Counted from the stretch's first letter, positions 36,430-48,787 are shown. The stretch is DNA of 64,000 nt from Alviniconcha marisindica (GCA_018857735.1 JABMCL010001651.1:1-64000); one strand, 5' to 3'. The notes: generated by a model not told the origin, from the sequence alone. Made by a program: numbers and translations.

Positions 36430-36978
36430 CTGATCGCTTTCTTATAGCGCTCTCATCGAAGCAGACTCACTGCGCTCTTGTCGTATGCGATTCTAAATGA
36501 GTGATAGACGTAGCTTCGCCTAGCACGTTTTTGAACATCCACCGAAGTGGTGTACTGATAGCGCCATCTCGTTGTTGTATTGCTGGTGCCTCGTGAAACT
36601 GCTGCCGTTTCGACGCACGTTCTGTTTACACCATGCAACCATGCACCAGTTTACAGTGTTACTTCATTCGGAGCCACATACGCCTGGTGCATGTGTATTT
36701 AGGTGTATCCGGCCATCTACACTTTTGGCAGAATGACCGGGATCGTTTACGTGCTGCTGCAGTAACAGGAGGGTGGAACGGATACCGAAATCAGTCAGCA
36801 CAGAAAGCAAACTCCATGCACCGGTTTACGACATCCTTCCTTCAAGCGGTGCTTGGAGTGTGCACAGAAAGTTGACCATGGAGAAGAAAATTCTCCCGCC
36901 GATCCTGCCGGGACTCGAATCCTCGACCTTTCGATCACGAGTCTTGCACGTTAACCACTGAGCTATCCCCACTCCCTG
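36430..36978 (-). mobile_element. SINE family A, copy 3, with internal duplication
   Basis: Full-length minus-strand copy, from the tRNA-like head near 36978 (GGATAGCTCAGTGGTTAACG, box B GAGGATTCGAGTCC) to the CGCTATAAGAAAGCGATC end near 36430. A ~50-bp segment around 36815-36870 (TGCACCGGTTTACGAC to GTGTGCACAGAAAG) interrupts the body and partly duplicates it. Confidence 0.85.
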
Positions 36979-37152
36979 CGTTACATATAATTATATATGT
37001 AGCTACTTGCTCTTATGCCAGGCAAGATTGATTAAGGTCGGTTGAGTCGTAACGGCTATGGGCATGGCTGACGGGCAGAATTAGGGGTTTGGGTCAAGGC
37101 CAGGGTTTTTGACGCCCTGTCTGCCATGACGGTTATGCAGTCTGGATGGAGG

Positions 37153-37224
<72 letters not shown>

Positions 37225-37344
37225 TGTTGTATTCAGAGGCAGAGGCTGTTGAAGGCTGAGGAACCAGTCAGTGGTATTCCGGTCCAATGATAGCGTTCGA
37301 CTAATTCAAACAATGACACATTAATGCCAAGTGATGTAATTTTT

Positions 37345-37657
37345 ATTTGGTTAAACTTGTTTAACGTCGAGTTGGCTCCTAAGAGGTAGGCAACTGGCGG
37401 GGACCGAGATCAAAGGCGGTGGGGGAAGAGGGAGACTATGCCTAACGCTACACTGTCACCACCAGAATGACTCCTGCATTAAGATGGGCAGCGATGAGAG
37501 CCATTTTAATGTTTCATTGACTGTGAGGGGCAAAGTCACAAGACAGTGTCCACAAACCACAGCTTTTAAAGAGAAAGGAGAACCGAAGCGGGGAATCGAA
37601 CCCGAGGTCCTTCTGCTTACCAGCCAAACGCCTTGTGGCTAGGCCAAAGAAGCTCAC
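37345..37657 (-). mobile_element. SINE family B copy, diverged
   Basis: Minus-strand copy with head GTGAGCTTCTTTGGCCTAGC and box B GGTTCGATTCC, and body CATTCTGGTGGTGACAGTG. Its tail is diverged, reading GTTAAACAAGTTTAACC in place of the standard TTAAGCACCATGTTT. Confidence 0.8.
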
Positions 37658-37903
37658 TTATTATTTATTATTGTGCGTTTAGCGCTATATTCCGCTGTCG
37701 AGGATACTCACTGCGCCTTTTCATGTATATAATTTGGGGGAATATTTTTTTTTTGCGCGAGCTTGGCTATTTTAGTATATAATCCATAATCCACCGAACC
37801 CTGTAATGGACTGCAGGAAGGTTAAGGTGCGTGTGTGGTCTTTCTATGTATGTGTGTGTATATATCTATATATATATATACACGCTCGGGGACCTCGGTT
37901 TAT

Positions 37904-38220
37904 AGTAAGTAAACATGGTACTTTACGTCCACAGAGACCATAAGGCTTATTAGGGATGGGGAAAGAGGATGTGTGTGTGTGTGAGGGGTGGAGTGTGTGT
38001 GTGTGGGGGGGGGGGGGGGGGGAGATAGCTCTTCCGCGCTCCGATCCGTAAAGACCAAAGAGACCGTCAGCCACCGCCAGAACAACAATGTTAAGGAGGC
38101 GGGGACCCCGCCAGTGTGAAGCAACGTGTGTGCTTCGATAATTGTTGTTTCAACAGCTGTGCGGAGCAAGGTCACAAAGACGGTGTCCGAAAAGCAACGG
38201 TTGAAATCCGGCTGAAGCAA
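37904..38220 (-). mobile_element. SINE family B copy, strongly diverged
   Basis: The tail (GTAAAGTACCATGTTTACTT on the minus strand) and AATAAGCCTTATGG block are clear at 37904-37960; the body is recognisable only in short blocks such as GTGACCTTG, CCGGATTTCAACC and a GGTGGCTGAC block. Confidence 0.55.
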
Positions 38221-38330
38221 AAGATGGTCTTAACTCGCTATGGAGCCCAGCTCCACCTCCCTCCTATTGATCTCGCCGTGGCTGTCTCTGAGGGTTTTTA
38301 TTGTCTCATCGGAAGAACTTTGTAGAAATA

Positions 38331-38682
38331 GTAAGTAAGTAAACATGGTGCTCAACGTCCACAGAAACCACAAGGCGTCTTAGGGACGGGGAGAAGGAGG
38401 GGGGGGGGGGGGGGGATATGGAGGTGGGGGCGGCGGTGGTGGTGGAGATTATAATTATACCTCTCGCTACACTGTCACCACCAGAATGACTCAGGCATTA
38501 AGGCAGGCAGCGATGAGAGCCATTTTATTGCTTCATTCATTGATTGTGAGGGGCAAAGTCACTAGACAGTCTCCACAAACCACAACCTTTTTGAAGAGGA
38601 GGGAGAGCAGAAGCGGAATCGAGCCGAGAAACCCCTTCTGCTTACCAGCCTAACGCCTTACCACTAGGTCAAACCGGCTCAG
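38331..38682 (-). mobile_element. SINE family B copy
   Basis: Minus-strand copy from head CTGAGCCGGTTTGACCTAGT (38682) to tail TGAGCACCATGTTTACTTAC (38331). Flanks GAGGGTTTTTATTGTCTCAT before and GAGGGTTTGTAGTCTCCTCC after look like a diverged target-site duplication. Confidence 0.85.
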
Positions 38683-39940
38683 AGGGTTTGTAGTCTCCTC
38701 CGAAGGCCAGCGGTCTGCGCAGTGCTCTCCGCGCGTAGGAAAGCCGTGCAGGTTCACCAGTCGCTTTGCCACAGGTCTCAAACTCTCCTTCCTTACATGC
38801 TGCCGCTTCGGACAACAAACTTCGTGGGTGGGTAATATTTGTGTGTGTGTGTGCGCGCGCGCGCGCGTGTGTGTGTATGTGTGAGAGAGAGAGAGAGAGA
38901 GAGGGTGTGTGGGTGTGAGAGAGAGAGTGTGTGTGAGTGCGTATGTGTACACCGTCAAACTGGAGGACTGGGGAAGGAGAGAGTACTCTGTGTGAAATTG
39001 GAAGAGTTACGGCCCCAGGCCACTTGAAAGCGGCAGCAGTGGCGGGCCGAACGGTGACGAGGAGAATGGCCGTGCGCTTCAGCTTTTTCAGGGTGCACTT
39101 CCTGTCTGTGGTGAATTATCAGAACGAGGAGGAGCCAGCCAGTGTGTGTGTGTGTGTGTGCGTGTGTACTTAAATGCAATTTACAAAACTCCATCTTAAC
39201 GTTACCGTGATTGCTCAAAATGACAGCTGCGAACAAGTTCACGGGCATCCCCCAAAACACACATGCACGTGCGCACGCATGCATACGCAAGCATGACGCA
39301 CGCACGAGCACACACACGCACACGCACAAAAACTCACACGCACAACCCAAAATCCTAAAATTTAGCTGGGCCTTCCGTTTTTGTGACTGAAATAATTGTA
39401 CATGCCGTTATATATATATACAAGAGAACAAAATAAGAAGGACCCCCGGACTCCATAGTTGTTTCTTCTTTCCGTTTTACCATTAAGGTTTTCGCTGCCG
39501 TAAACTAAATACGGAAGACAAAAGACCTCGATCAGCTGGCTGAGGCCGAGTCTTCTCGCCTTCATGGTGCTTTACGTCCACAGAAACCATCAGGCTTATT
39601 AGGGACGGAGTGCGGGGGGAGTCTCGACAGTAGGCTGCCATATAAATATATCCGTACCCTTCCAAGTACCTCGAAATGCCCTGCACTTTTCTAGGTGGCG
39701 TTTGTCTAAGGAGCCTGAGGCCAGGCAATGGGAACTTCCTGAGTGATAGTACGTCGCTTTGAGAAGCCGGCAATTGTCGTTCTTCCACTGAGCCAGACAA
39801 ACAGCCTGGCTTCCGTCAAGAACCATTGGCGCCACGGTAACAACCATCAGGCCAGTCTGAGGGCGGATTTCCACTGTCGGAACCACAGGGCTGGGATGAA
39901 TTTCAGCCGTTCTTGTTCTATATATAAACTGGGAATTGTA

Positions 39941-40340
39941 CTGGTGGCTCAGTGGTTAGAGCGCCGGACTAGTGATCGAAAGGTCGCCGGTTCGAGGCCC
40001 GGCAGCCGGAGAGAGCGGCGGGAGATTAATTTTTTAATATATATATATTTTTTATCCAGGGTCAACTTTCTGTGCTGACTCTTATTTCGGTATCTGTTCC
40101 GTCCCCGTGTTACCGCAGTAGCACGTAAACAATCCCGGCCATTGTGCCAAAAGTGTATGTGGCGGGTTACAGCTAAACACACATGCACCCGTCGTATGTG
40201 GCTCGAAATGAAGTGACACTGTAAACTGGTACGTGGTTGTATGGTGCACGCTGAAGGTGCGTCGAGACGGCAGCAGTTTCACGAGGCCTTAGCCATGTAA
40301 CAACAAAACAGCGCTGTCAGTACACTACTTCGTTATATAT
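39941..40340 (+). mobile_element. SINE family A, copy 4
   Basis: The clearest tRNA-like head in the window: GGTGGCTCAGTGGTTAGAGC, then CCGGTTCGAGGCCCGG, followed by the body GGTCAACTTTCTGTGC through AACAGCGCTGTCAGTACACT. An AT-rich tract interrupts the head-body junction. Confidence 0.88.
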
Positions 40341-40381
40341 ATGTAACAGAGTGCCTCTGTACATTGTGTTTGTGTTATTGT

Positions 40382-40407
40382 CATGGACCTATATATACAG
40401 GTCCATG
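40382..40407. repeat. 9-bp perfect inverted repeat
   Basis: CATGGACCT at 40382-40390 and AGGTCCATG at 40399-40407 around ATATATAC. Confidence 0.85.
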
Positions 40408-40429
40408 GTTATTGTTCTCCTGGGTCGCA

Positions 40430-41445
40430 CATACGGCTAGCCATCGCACCAGGACCGACCGTTCATTGGATGTTTATGACACATGATTTACCTTATAAAT
40501 TTAGCGCGATAGCTAGTCGCATGTGTCAGAGTTCAGGAACTGTGTGAAAGCCGAGGTGGCCGTCCTGGGCTCCCCGTCCTAATGAGCCTTATGGTTTCTG
40601 TGGACGTAAAGCAACATTGAACCATGCACACACATTGGTCACAGTTTGTCCCTGATATGTCAACGCGACATCCGTGGACATTAAGCTCCACATCATCAGT
40701 CGCATGTGTGATAGACGCAGCACTACCAGGGCAGTGAAACACATGCATGTATGTAAGCCCGTTGTCGAGAACATTTTTGTTGTTGTTTCAGCTGTTCTTC
40801 TTGTCCCTAACTTCATTTTATAGAGGCAACACATGGATCATACAGATTTGAAAATGCTCGTGTTACTGCATGCAAATAAATTGCAGTTCGTCAGCACGTG
40901 AACTTGAACCAAAGATTATAAATACAAATTGTATTTATAATCTTTGCTAAACGATCGAAATCCAAAGCAAGAGTGGTCCGTATTTTATAGCTTTAGTTGT
41001 AGTTGCACTCCACTGTATTCAGAAGAATGGGGACAAGTGTGTCTCAACCATCGAAACTACAGTGTATGATTTATTGATTGCAACTATGCAATTTATGTGT
41101 TTGATTCAATCTGAAGCCCAAAATTGTCGTCTGCAGACCTGATGCGTCACATGCATAAATAAAGGTCAGGTGACGACACTGGCCAACCAGGAAGCGAACG
41201 CAGATCTAGATCCGCGGAGCATATTTCGTCCGTGAACACTCCGGAGTGTCCGCGGACAAGTTGTACGCCACATAAATATAGGGCTAATCTAGTCATATAA
41301 TCACTGCCCTAGCCCAAACACTAGCCTAAGCCTAAACATGCAAAATGTGTTGTACTGAGGTACATTGTATCTATATTTAGAAGAAGTCATGTGACCGAAA
41401 CAAACAATGAACGGTCGGTTCTGGTGCGATGGTTAGCCGTTCTGT
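40430..41445. repeat. Pair of ~75-bp inverted repeats about 0.95 kb apart
   Basis: CGGCTAGCCATCGCACCAGG then CCGACCGTTCATTG at 40439-40474 is the reverse complement of CAATGAACGGTCGGTTCTGG then TGCGATGGTTAGCCG at 41406-41441; similarity continues inward through a CACATGA block. The outer limits do not show clear termini. Confidence 0.8.
40911..40945. repeat. Near-perfect 35-bp palindrome
   Basis: AAAGATTATAAATACAA at 40911-40927 and TTGTATTTATAATCTTT at 40929-40945 are exact reverse complements separated by one A. It lies between the inverted repeats at 40430 and 41445. Confidence 0.97.
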
Positions 41446-41724
41446 CAATGTTCTTTCGTGTGTGGACGTCATTCAATCTTTTACGTTCATCGATTGTTTG
41501 ATGGAAGTAGCAGGGTGGAAATAGGATAATCCGGCGACTGATTTTGCAGGACGGAAGCGTTCACTTGTGTTGCACAGATTTGTATTTTGGAAGGATCTCA
41601 TCCTTACAGAACCAGAGTCGGTCTTCGAGTTCGGGCCCGCCATTCCGTTCCATTTGAATTTTGTCTCTCTGATGTCACAACACCCCCATCATGGAGATAC
41701 ATTTTTGCAAAGAGTTGTGCAGTG

Positions 41725-42336
41725 AAGTCTCTCCGCTCAGTTGATCAAATCCCAGCATGGTGTTCAGTGGAAGATGAACGTCTTGGATTGCCTGGTCTTC
41801 CACACCTGCTTGTAATCTTTGCGAGTATCATTGTCTGTGTCTTCTTCATTTCTGATGCGTGCTTTTGCGCAGAACCAATCATTGCGGACAGTGACGCCAA
41901 CTCTCGGAGTATTTCCCTTGTGTTTTTAGTTTCTAATGTCCTTTTGCACAGAACCTATCAGTGTGGACAGTTACGCCAACTCTCGAAGTATTTCCCTGTC
42001 TCTTGCTTTGTGTAAACTTGTGTCCCATAAAGGAGCTGGATTCGCAGCCTTCGCTGATTGTGCTTTGATGCTGATGCGGGTGATTCCAAAACTGGTGGTT
42101 GGCTGATGGGTGGCATAGCTGCAGGCTTCTTCGGTCTCTTCTTTCATTTCCCTGTTGGAGCTGGGATGTAGTCGGTCTCCTCTTGGGAACTGCTGTCTTG
42201 ATTTGTGTTTTTTTAAATTAGTATATTACCCTCATGGTTTTAGTTCTATTCATGTTCTAACCACTTTTTAAGTATGATTTTAAAATCTTACTACCAGTTT
42301 TGACAGGTACATATTTTTAACGTTTGTGTGCAGACA

Positions 42337-42407
<71 letters not shown>

Positions 42408-43215
42408 CCTGATATTTATAACTACTGGTTGACTGGGCATAAAACTAACTTACTCTGTTCAACTGATCAAATTCCAGCATGGTGTTGAATGGAAGATGAC
42501 TGTCTTGGATTTCCATGATCTTTCACACCTGCCCCTCTGCTGGTAATCTTTGCGAGTATCATCATTGTCTGCATCTTCTTCATTTCTGATATGCCCTTTT
42601 GCACAGAACCTCTCGGCGTGGACAGTGACGCCAACCCTCAAAGTATTTCCCTGTCTCTTGCATTGTGCAGAAGTGTGTCCCATAAGGGAGCTGGATTTGC
42701 AGCCTTTGCTGACTGTGCTGTCTTTGCTGAGGCTGTGATTCCAAAACTGATGGGTGGCTGATGGGTGGCATTAATGGCATGGCTGTGCACAGGCTTCTTT
42801 GGTCTCTTCTTTCCTTTTTCTGTTGGAGTTGGGATGTACTCAGTCTTCTCTTGGGAGCAGCTGTCTTGATTTTTAAAAAATTACCCACATGGTTTTAGTT
42901 CTGTTCATCACTTCATGTTCTAACCACTTTTTAAGTATAATTTTAAAATCTGACGATATAATATATACCAGTTTTGACAGGTAGATATTTTTAACGTTTG
43001 TGTGCTGACAAAATGTACATCACCCTGATACTTATAACTGTACTGGTTGACTGTGTAAAACACCAAATTACTTACCTACTCCGTTCAGCTGATCAAATTC
43101 CAGCGTGGTGTTGAATGGAAGATGACTGTCTAGGATTTCCATGATCTTCCACACCTACCCCTCCGCTGGTAGTCTTTGCGAGTATCATCATTGTCTGCGT
43201 CTTCTTCATTTCTAA
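41725..43215 (+). repeat. Tandem triplication, units of ~0.73, 0.62 and 0.14 kb
   Basis: GATCAAATTCCAGCATGGTG, GTCTTTGCGAGTATCAT and CTTCTTCATTTCT(G/A)AT blocks recur near 41740, 42465 and 43090. The first two units also share the TTTTTAACGTTTGTGTGC block and end in the SINE tail ACTGGTTGACTGGGCATAAA; the third is cut short after the TTCATTTCTAATGTGAC block. A 142-codon open frame covers 41587-42015, but it is not preserved in the other copies, so I do not call a gene. Confidence 0.85.
42341..42404. repeat. (TA)n microsatellite, about 64 bp
   Basis: Uninterrupted AT dinucleotide tract inside the first unit of the 41.7-43.2 kb triplication; absent from the second unit, so it expanded after the duplication. 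Confidence 0.97.
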
Positions 43216-44110
43216 TGTGACTTAGTGCCAAAAGGTGTGCAAATGCAGGGTCAGGTTTTTGACTGTCAGTAAAATCTGTTTCAAACACTCGTTTTGTGTG
43301 GGTTCTACTTTGATGATTTGTTAATTACTAATTCAACTCTTGGTAGTTGGTATCCTTTGAATGATGTTACTGTTAATTCTCTGATGAGAATGATTGAACG
43401 GAGGGGGTGGGGTGAGTGGTGGGGGGGGGGGGGCGTAACTGAGTGCATTAGCACATTGTGTTAGCCTGTTGTACTCTGTGTCACTCTGACAGTGTTCTTC
43501 CGTGTCAAAATAGATAAGCGTTTGTTTGAACATGTTTGTGTGTGGATCGTATTTTTTATGTTATTGTGGACGTCAGTAAAAGACGTGGTGAGAGCGGGCT
43601 AAGAGAAAAAAAGAGAAAAAAAAGCGACAGGCAACACCAACTGCCTCTCATAGATGCCATTAGAAAAAGAAAAGAAAAGAGGAATATCTGGCTGTGGCTC
43701 GTTTGTTGTTGCCTGTTTCCCACCTGATATAAAGTGGGGTAACAAGGTTCCCAGGGTCCTTACAGGTGCTTACGAGTAAAACTGAATTTGCCAAGTAAGG
43801 CCTTATAAGTCCTTATTTTTGCATCACGGTCCTTACAAATACAAGTCTAGCTGATACTAAAAGTGCACATGGGTAGTTATAAAAGCCTCTCATTTTTCCA
43901 AGTCAGCGACACTGGATGGTTCCACACATTTACTGAATTTCAAAATTGTACCGACATAGGTTGAGAAGATGTCAGAAGTTCCGTCCATGTTCATTTAGAT
44001 CATGTGCAGCCAAAATCACAGTTGTGAGATTATGCGATAACTTCAGGGTCAGCCATTTTGATTGCAAAATTCAAAATTGAACTGTACAAGAACCTGAGCT
44101 AACAGCGAAG

Positions 44111-44229
44111 ATGCCGGGAAAATGTTCGTTCCAAGATCGCTGGCTAAAGGACAGTGCATACCAGGAGTGGGTTCTAAAACATAAGATGGACAAACACTAC
44201 GCTTGATGCGCGGCATGTGAAATTTGGCT

Positions 44230-44230
<1 letters not shown>
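44111..44230 (+). pseudogene. Possible hAT/BED-type transposon N-terminal fragment
   Basis: Reads MPGKCSFQDRWLKDSAYQEW then LKHKMDKHYA-stop-CAACE. The WL..Y..W....D..YA.C..C spacing resembles the zinc-finger start of some hAT-like transposases. It lies inside a segment (43746-44368) bounded by GGTTCCCAG and CTGGGAACC with repeated CCTTATAAGTCCTTAT blocks. Short, with a stop; identification is tentative. Confidence 0.3.
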
Positions 44231-44273
<43 letters not shown>

Positions 44274-44373
44274 CCTTACTGTTGCGATGGTCCGTACAAA
44301 ATCTAATATTGGTCCTTATAAGTCCTTATAATGTCCTTATTTGGCTCTAGTCCAAGTTTCTGGGAACCATGAG

Positions 44374-44789
44374 TAATATCCAAGGAGACGGTCGGAAATT
44401 CCTGGGACATTTTAAACGCCATTTTGGGCCACAAATATCATCAGAATCACTCAAGCCAGCATTTGCAACAAAAGTGAGTTTGATTACAGTCGGTAGACGA
44501 GCGAGTCCTCAGTACACGACCGATTGTTTTTGTCGACATCGGCACTCGGGAAGCGTGCACGGTTACTCGGAAACTAGCCTAGATCTAGATCGAACGTGAA
44601 AGGAGTGAGTATACACACGCACACTGAAAATGGTGAAAGACAGATACGGTAAAACTCTTTCTGTTGCAAATTTTTGGTTTATTTGCATGATCGGGGGGGG
44701 GGGGGTGATTGGATGGCTCTGATGGTATTTGTGACTTAACATGGCGTATGAAATGTCCCAGGAATTTCCGAGCGCCTCCTTGGATATTA
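44374..44789. mobile_element. Foldback / long-TIR MITE, 416 bp
   Basis: The two ends are inverted copies over roughly 85-90 bp: TAATATCCAAGGAGACGGTC, GGAAATTCCTGGGACATTT at the left match the reverse complement of 44700-44789 with scattered differences. The interior is unique, with a poly-G tract near 44695. Confidence 0.85.
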
Positions 44790-45326
44790 CCTAAAGTGTC
44801 AGTAATGCCGGTGCATGGCAGTCCGGGCGTGGGGGAAACTGATATTAAACGTTGCAATTAGATTTGCTGGTGTTGTTTGTATCCACTGATACCATAAAAC
44901 CGTCCAGCAAGTGAAATGTTATTCCCGGCGGTGGAGAGAGAGAGAGAGAGGATAATAATGGTCCTTTACAGCCGGGAAACCAAGCACGCACAGGTCTGCT
45001 AACAGCATTGGAAGGAGATGCTGATAAGAAATAATTGAACTTTTATCTCTGCTGGTTTGAGAGAGAGAGAGAGAGAGCGGGTGGGAGGAAAGAGAGAGAG
45101 AGGGAATGTCAGATAATATTTGGGAGACACACACAAACACACAGGTGGAGGCAATGAGAGGCTTCCACTGAGCTAGATAATGTACAGAGACTATTGCGGA
45201 AAGCTTGTTTTTTGTTTTTGCCATGCAGTCCTTCGTAAGACTTGTTTAACTTTAACGCGGAGTTGTTGCAGGAGAGGATAATGATAACCTAGCACTCCGA
45301 GAAAGACGTCACATGAGCACGACAAA

Positions 45327-45440
45327 GACCCGAATCCGGCCTGCGGTAACTATCACCCGGCATGCGGGTAAATACCGAGGCGATGTACATGAATTCCACA
45401 ACCAGAACGGGTACACATCCTCTCGTACATTGGCTGTTCC
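45327..45440 (+). repeat. Relative of the 2349-2610 foldback element (one arm)
   Basis: AAAGACCCGAATCCGGCCTG, CGGTAACTATCACCCGG and GATGTACATGAATTCCAC match one arm of the 2.4-kb foldback in reverse complement with substitutions. Only one arm is seen. Confidence 0.6.
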
Positions 45441-45469
45441 AGAATTAAGGGGGGGGGGGGGGGGGAGGA

Positions 45470-46854
45470 TCACCCACCTCCATCGTAAAACCAAGCAGAC
45501 TGTTTTTGTCTGGAACTGAAGACGCAAGGCCGCGCCGCGTCCAATAAGCGATTCCTCGCTAATAAGAAATTGCTTAGTTTTAACTCTCGTGGGGTTCCAC
45601 TTTGAGTACAGAGGTAGATTATAAACACACTTTGATGCTTAACTCGGCGCTACGCTGATTCGGCTCTGTTGGGAGGACTCCCACCCCACCCCCCTTCACA
45701 AAGTTGAGACCAGGTGTCAGACTCCTTTGGGCGAGACTGATTTTTTTCCCGAGCTCATTTAGGCTGTAAGGGGAAGTGGATAAATACTGGGTTTTTTTTT
45801 CTCCCCCCCCCCCCCCCCTCCCCTCACCCCTTTCTTTTCAACCTGGCTCTGGGTCTATCTCTTAGTCAACCTGGCGCTTGCCAGCAGTACGATTGTTGTC
45901 TGAGGTATGGCTTGCAGACTTCGCCCCTCTTCTGATCCTGGTTCGGGTTTTTGTGCTGTAGGAGGGGGGACTCAAGTCTAGCTGTCGATCGTGCCAGAAG
46001 TAAGGAACCATTTTATATATATATATATAAATTATTTTTTTTACCACATCGTAGCAGCAATAGTCCTCACTTTCATTGTTCGCTTTTCTGTGTTTTTTTG
46101 GTTGTGGTTTGTGTGGTTGGTTTGCCGGTTTGGAATCTCAGTCATAAGTGAAGTGAGATGAGATCAAAATACCGCACCATACTAAGGTTCAAAAGAACGC
46201 TGCTAGGCCGATTAGACAGTTATTGTTTTGTCTTTATCAGTATAAATGTTCTTTTAAACCTTTCGATTTTTTATATTTTTTTTAGTGCAGTGGCAGTCAA
46301 CTTTGTTCAGATTTTTTTTTTTTTTTGGGGGGGGGGGGAGGCGTTATGCAGAGATAAGTGTTCGTCAGTTGTTGGCAGTTATTGTGTTGTCTTATTAATA
46401 TAAGCGTTCTTTAAAACCTTTTGTGTTTAGATTTTCCCCCCAGTGCTCCAGCAGTCAACGTTATTCAGATCTAAAATACAAAAATGGGGGGGGGGGGGGC
46501 GGAATGAGACAGAGTGTTCATTGGATGAGATGAGCGTTCGTCCGTCTGGCCATCCAGCCAGTAGTTTTTTTTTTTAACGTAGGCAATTTCTTGGAGGCTG
46601 TGTATGTAAATCGAGATCCTTCTTTGACACTTTATTGATTAATTTTTTTTAAGCACTTGCTGTGTGTGCTGGTGTGGATGTGATTCTTAATGAGTAACTA
46701 TCCTTTTTATAGCACGTTTTCTTCAGATATATATATAGATTTTTTTTATATCCACTGAAGTGTTATATTGAGAGCGCTATTTGGAAGTTGCATGGCTGTA
46801 ATTGACTCTGCATGATAACCACTGTTGAGTTTTTACTTTTAGAGACACTTCTTT

Positions 46855-46885
<31 letters not shown>

Positions 46886-47076
46886 TCTACTTTTGTGGAT
46901 GATCTGGTCAAGGTTACAGTGATACTGTAAAGGTCAAAGTAAAGCTGAAAGTTGCAATTATTTGGTGTGTAGTTGAGTACTGTTAGAAGAGGAAGGTTTT
47001 CAGTTTGCTTTTAAAAGATGATCGGGTTGAGCAGTGTCTGAGGTCTTGTTAAGGGGGGGGGGGGGGGGGGGGGGGG
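45470..47076. other. No gene recognised; T- and G-rich low-complexity sequence
   Basis: A ~180-bp degenerate repeat is visible at 46190-46460 (AGACAGTTATTGTTTTGTCTT and AAACCTTT blocks twice). Poly-G tracts at 46327, 46484, 46869 and 47054. Confidence 0.6.
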
Positions 47077-47684
47077 TTAGTGTAAAATAAAACAAGAGAA
47101 AGTGCCAAAGCCATGAGTCTTACATTTGTATTGTTCGATTCAATTTTATTCTTACATAATGAGTTATATTTGTTGTTTTGAATGTGAGTCAACTGAGCAT
47201 TTTTTTCACTTCTGTCCACATAATGAGTTATGTTAAGTAGTTCTGAATGTGAGTCAACTGAATATGTGCTCTTTCCCCCCCCCCCCCCCCCCCCCCCCCC
47301 ACACTCCCCCCTGCTCCCATCTCCCCTCATACAGTGTCTTATAATGTTTTTAGTTTTTAATCTGAGTCACCTGAGTGTTGTTCTTTTTTCTTTTCTTTTT
47401 CTCTCCTTCTCCAGATAGGATGAGTTATAGTTTTTAGTTTTGAATGCGAATTCGTTGAGCTTTTTCCCCCTTTTCTACACCTCATAGGATGAATTAATGT
47501 TTTTTGGTTTTGAACGTGAGTCGACTGCACATTAATTTGCTCGTCTTCTTTTATTTGTTACTTTTTTGAAGCGTTTAAAAATTTAAATTTTTATACTTGC
47601 CAAATCAAATTCTTTTGCCCATTTATTTACATTTGGTTTGTTCCAGTTCTGCACGTAAAGCTGGCATTGTAGGCATGCTCGTTC
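47077..47684 (+). repeat. Near-perfect tandem duplication, copy 1 (608 bp)
   Basis: From TTAGTGTAAAATAAAACAAG to GCATTGTAGGCATGCTCGTTC. Matches the next 620 bp base for base as far as I can read, apart from the length and edges of one poly-C tract. Confidence 0.95.
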
Positions 47685-47882
47685 TTAGTGTAAAATAAAA
47701 CAAGAGAAAGTGCCAAAGCCATGAGTCTTACATTTGTATTGTTCGATTCAATTTTATTCTTACATAATGAGTTATATTTGTTGTTTTGAATGTGAGTCAA
47801 CTGAGCATTTTTTTCACTTCTGTCCACATAATGAGTTATGTTAAGTAGTTCTGAATGTGAGTCAACTGAATATGTGCTCTTC

Positions 47883-47933
<51 letters not shown>

Positions 47934-48304
47934 CCCCCATCTCCCCTCATACAGTGTCTTATAATGTTTTTAGTTTTTAATCTGAGTCACCTGAGTGTTG
48001 TTCTTTTTTCTTTTCTTTTTCTCTCCTTCTCCAGATAGGATGAGTTATAGTTTTTAGTTTTGAATGCGAATTCGTTGAGCTTTTTCCCCCTTTTCTACAC
48101 CTCATAGGATGAATTAATGTTTTTTGGTTTTGAACGTGAGTCGACTGCACATTAATTTGCTCGTCTTCTTTTATTTGTTACTTTTTTGAAGCGTTTAAAA
48201 ATTTAAATTTTTATACTTGCCAAATCAAATTCTTTTGCCCATTTATTTACATTTGGTTTGTTCCAGTTCTGCACGTAAAGCTGGCATTGTAGGCATGCTC
48301 GTTC
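47685..48304 (+). repeat. Near-perfect tandem duplication, copy 2 (620 bp)
   Basis: Second copy; its internal poly-C tract (47884-47932, 49 C) is longer than in copy 1. An 18-bp start of a third unit (TTAGTGTAAAATAAAACG) follows at 48305 before unique sequence. Confidence 0.95.
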
Positions 48305-48741
48305 TTAGTGTAAAATAAAACGATCATTCAGCTTTGGAAAATCTCATAGCACTATAAGTTGGGATGGAAATGGTATTTTGCTTGTTATACTAAAGTATGT
48401 TTCCATTTTTTCCTTTTAGTTCTGAAATGTGAAATGCTAATCTTGAGTTTTGTAGACCCACTTAATTATGAGAAAAACAAAACCAGACATGATCCAGATA
48501 TCTGTCCTTTGCCAAGTAGGTAGGAGGGAGCTGACACCTTTTGGCACCGTAGTTTACACTGCTTTGATTGAATTATTTAATAAGTGCAGTAATGTGTTGC
48601 AGTGGTGCATGCCACTTTGTCTTCGCTGGCTGGCAATGGAGTCTAAGTTATCCTCCGATGAGTAACTGCGGATGCAGAAATTCAGTTTGCAGCACGTTCT
48701 AGCGCACACACACACTCTCTCTCTTGCCACACACACACACA

Positions 48742-48787
<46 letters not shown>

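Noticed and set aside
39947..40010. tRNA gene
   Set aside because: Box A and box B are good, but no acceptor stem closes and a SINE body shared with four other loci follows. It is a SINE head. The same goes for 1366, 51256 and 52261.
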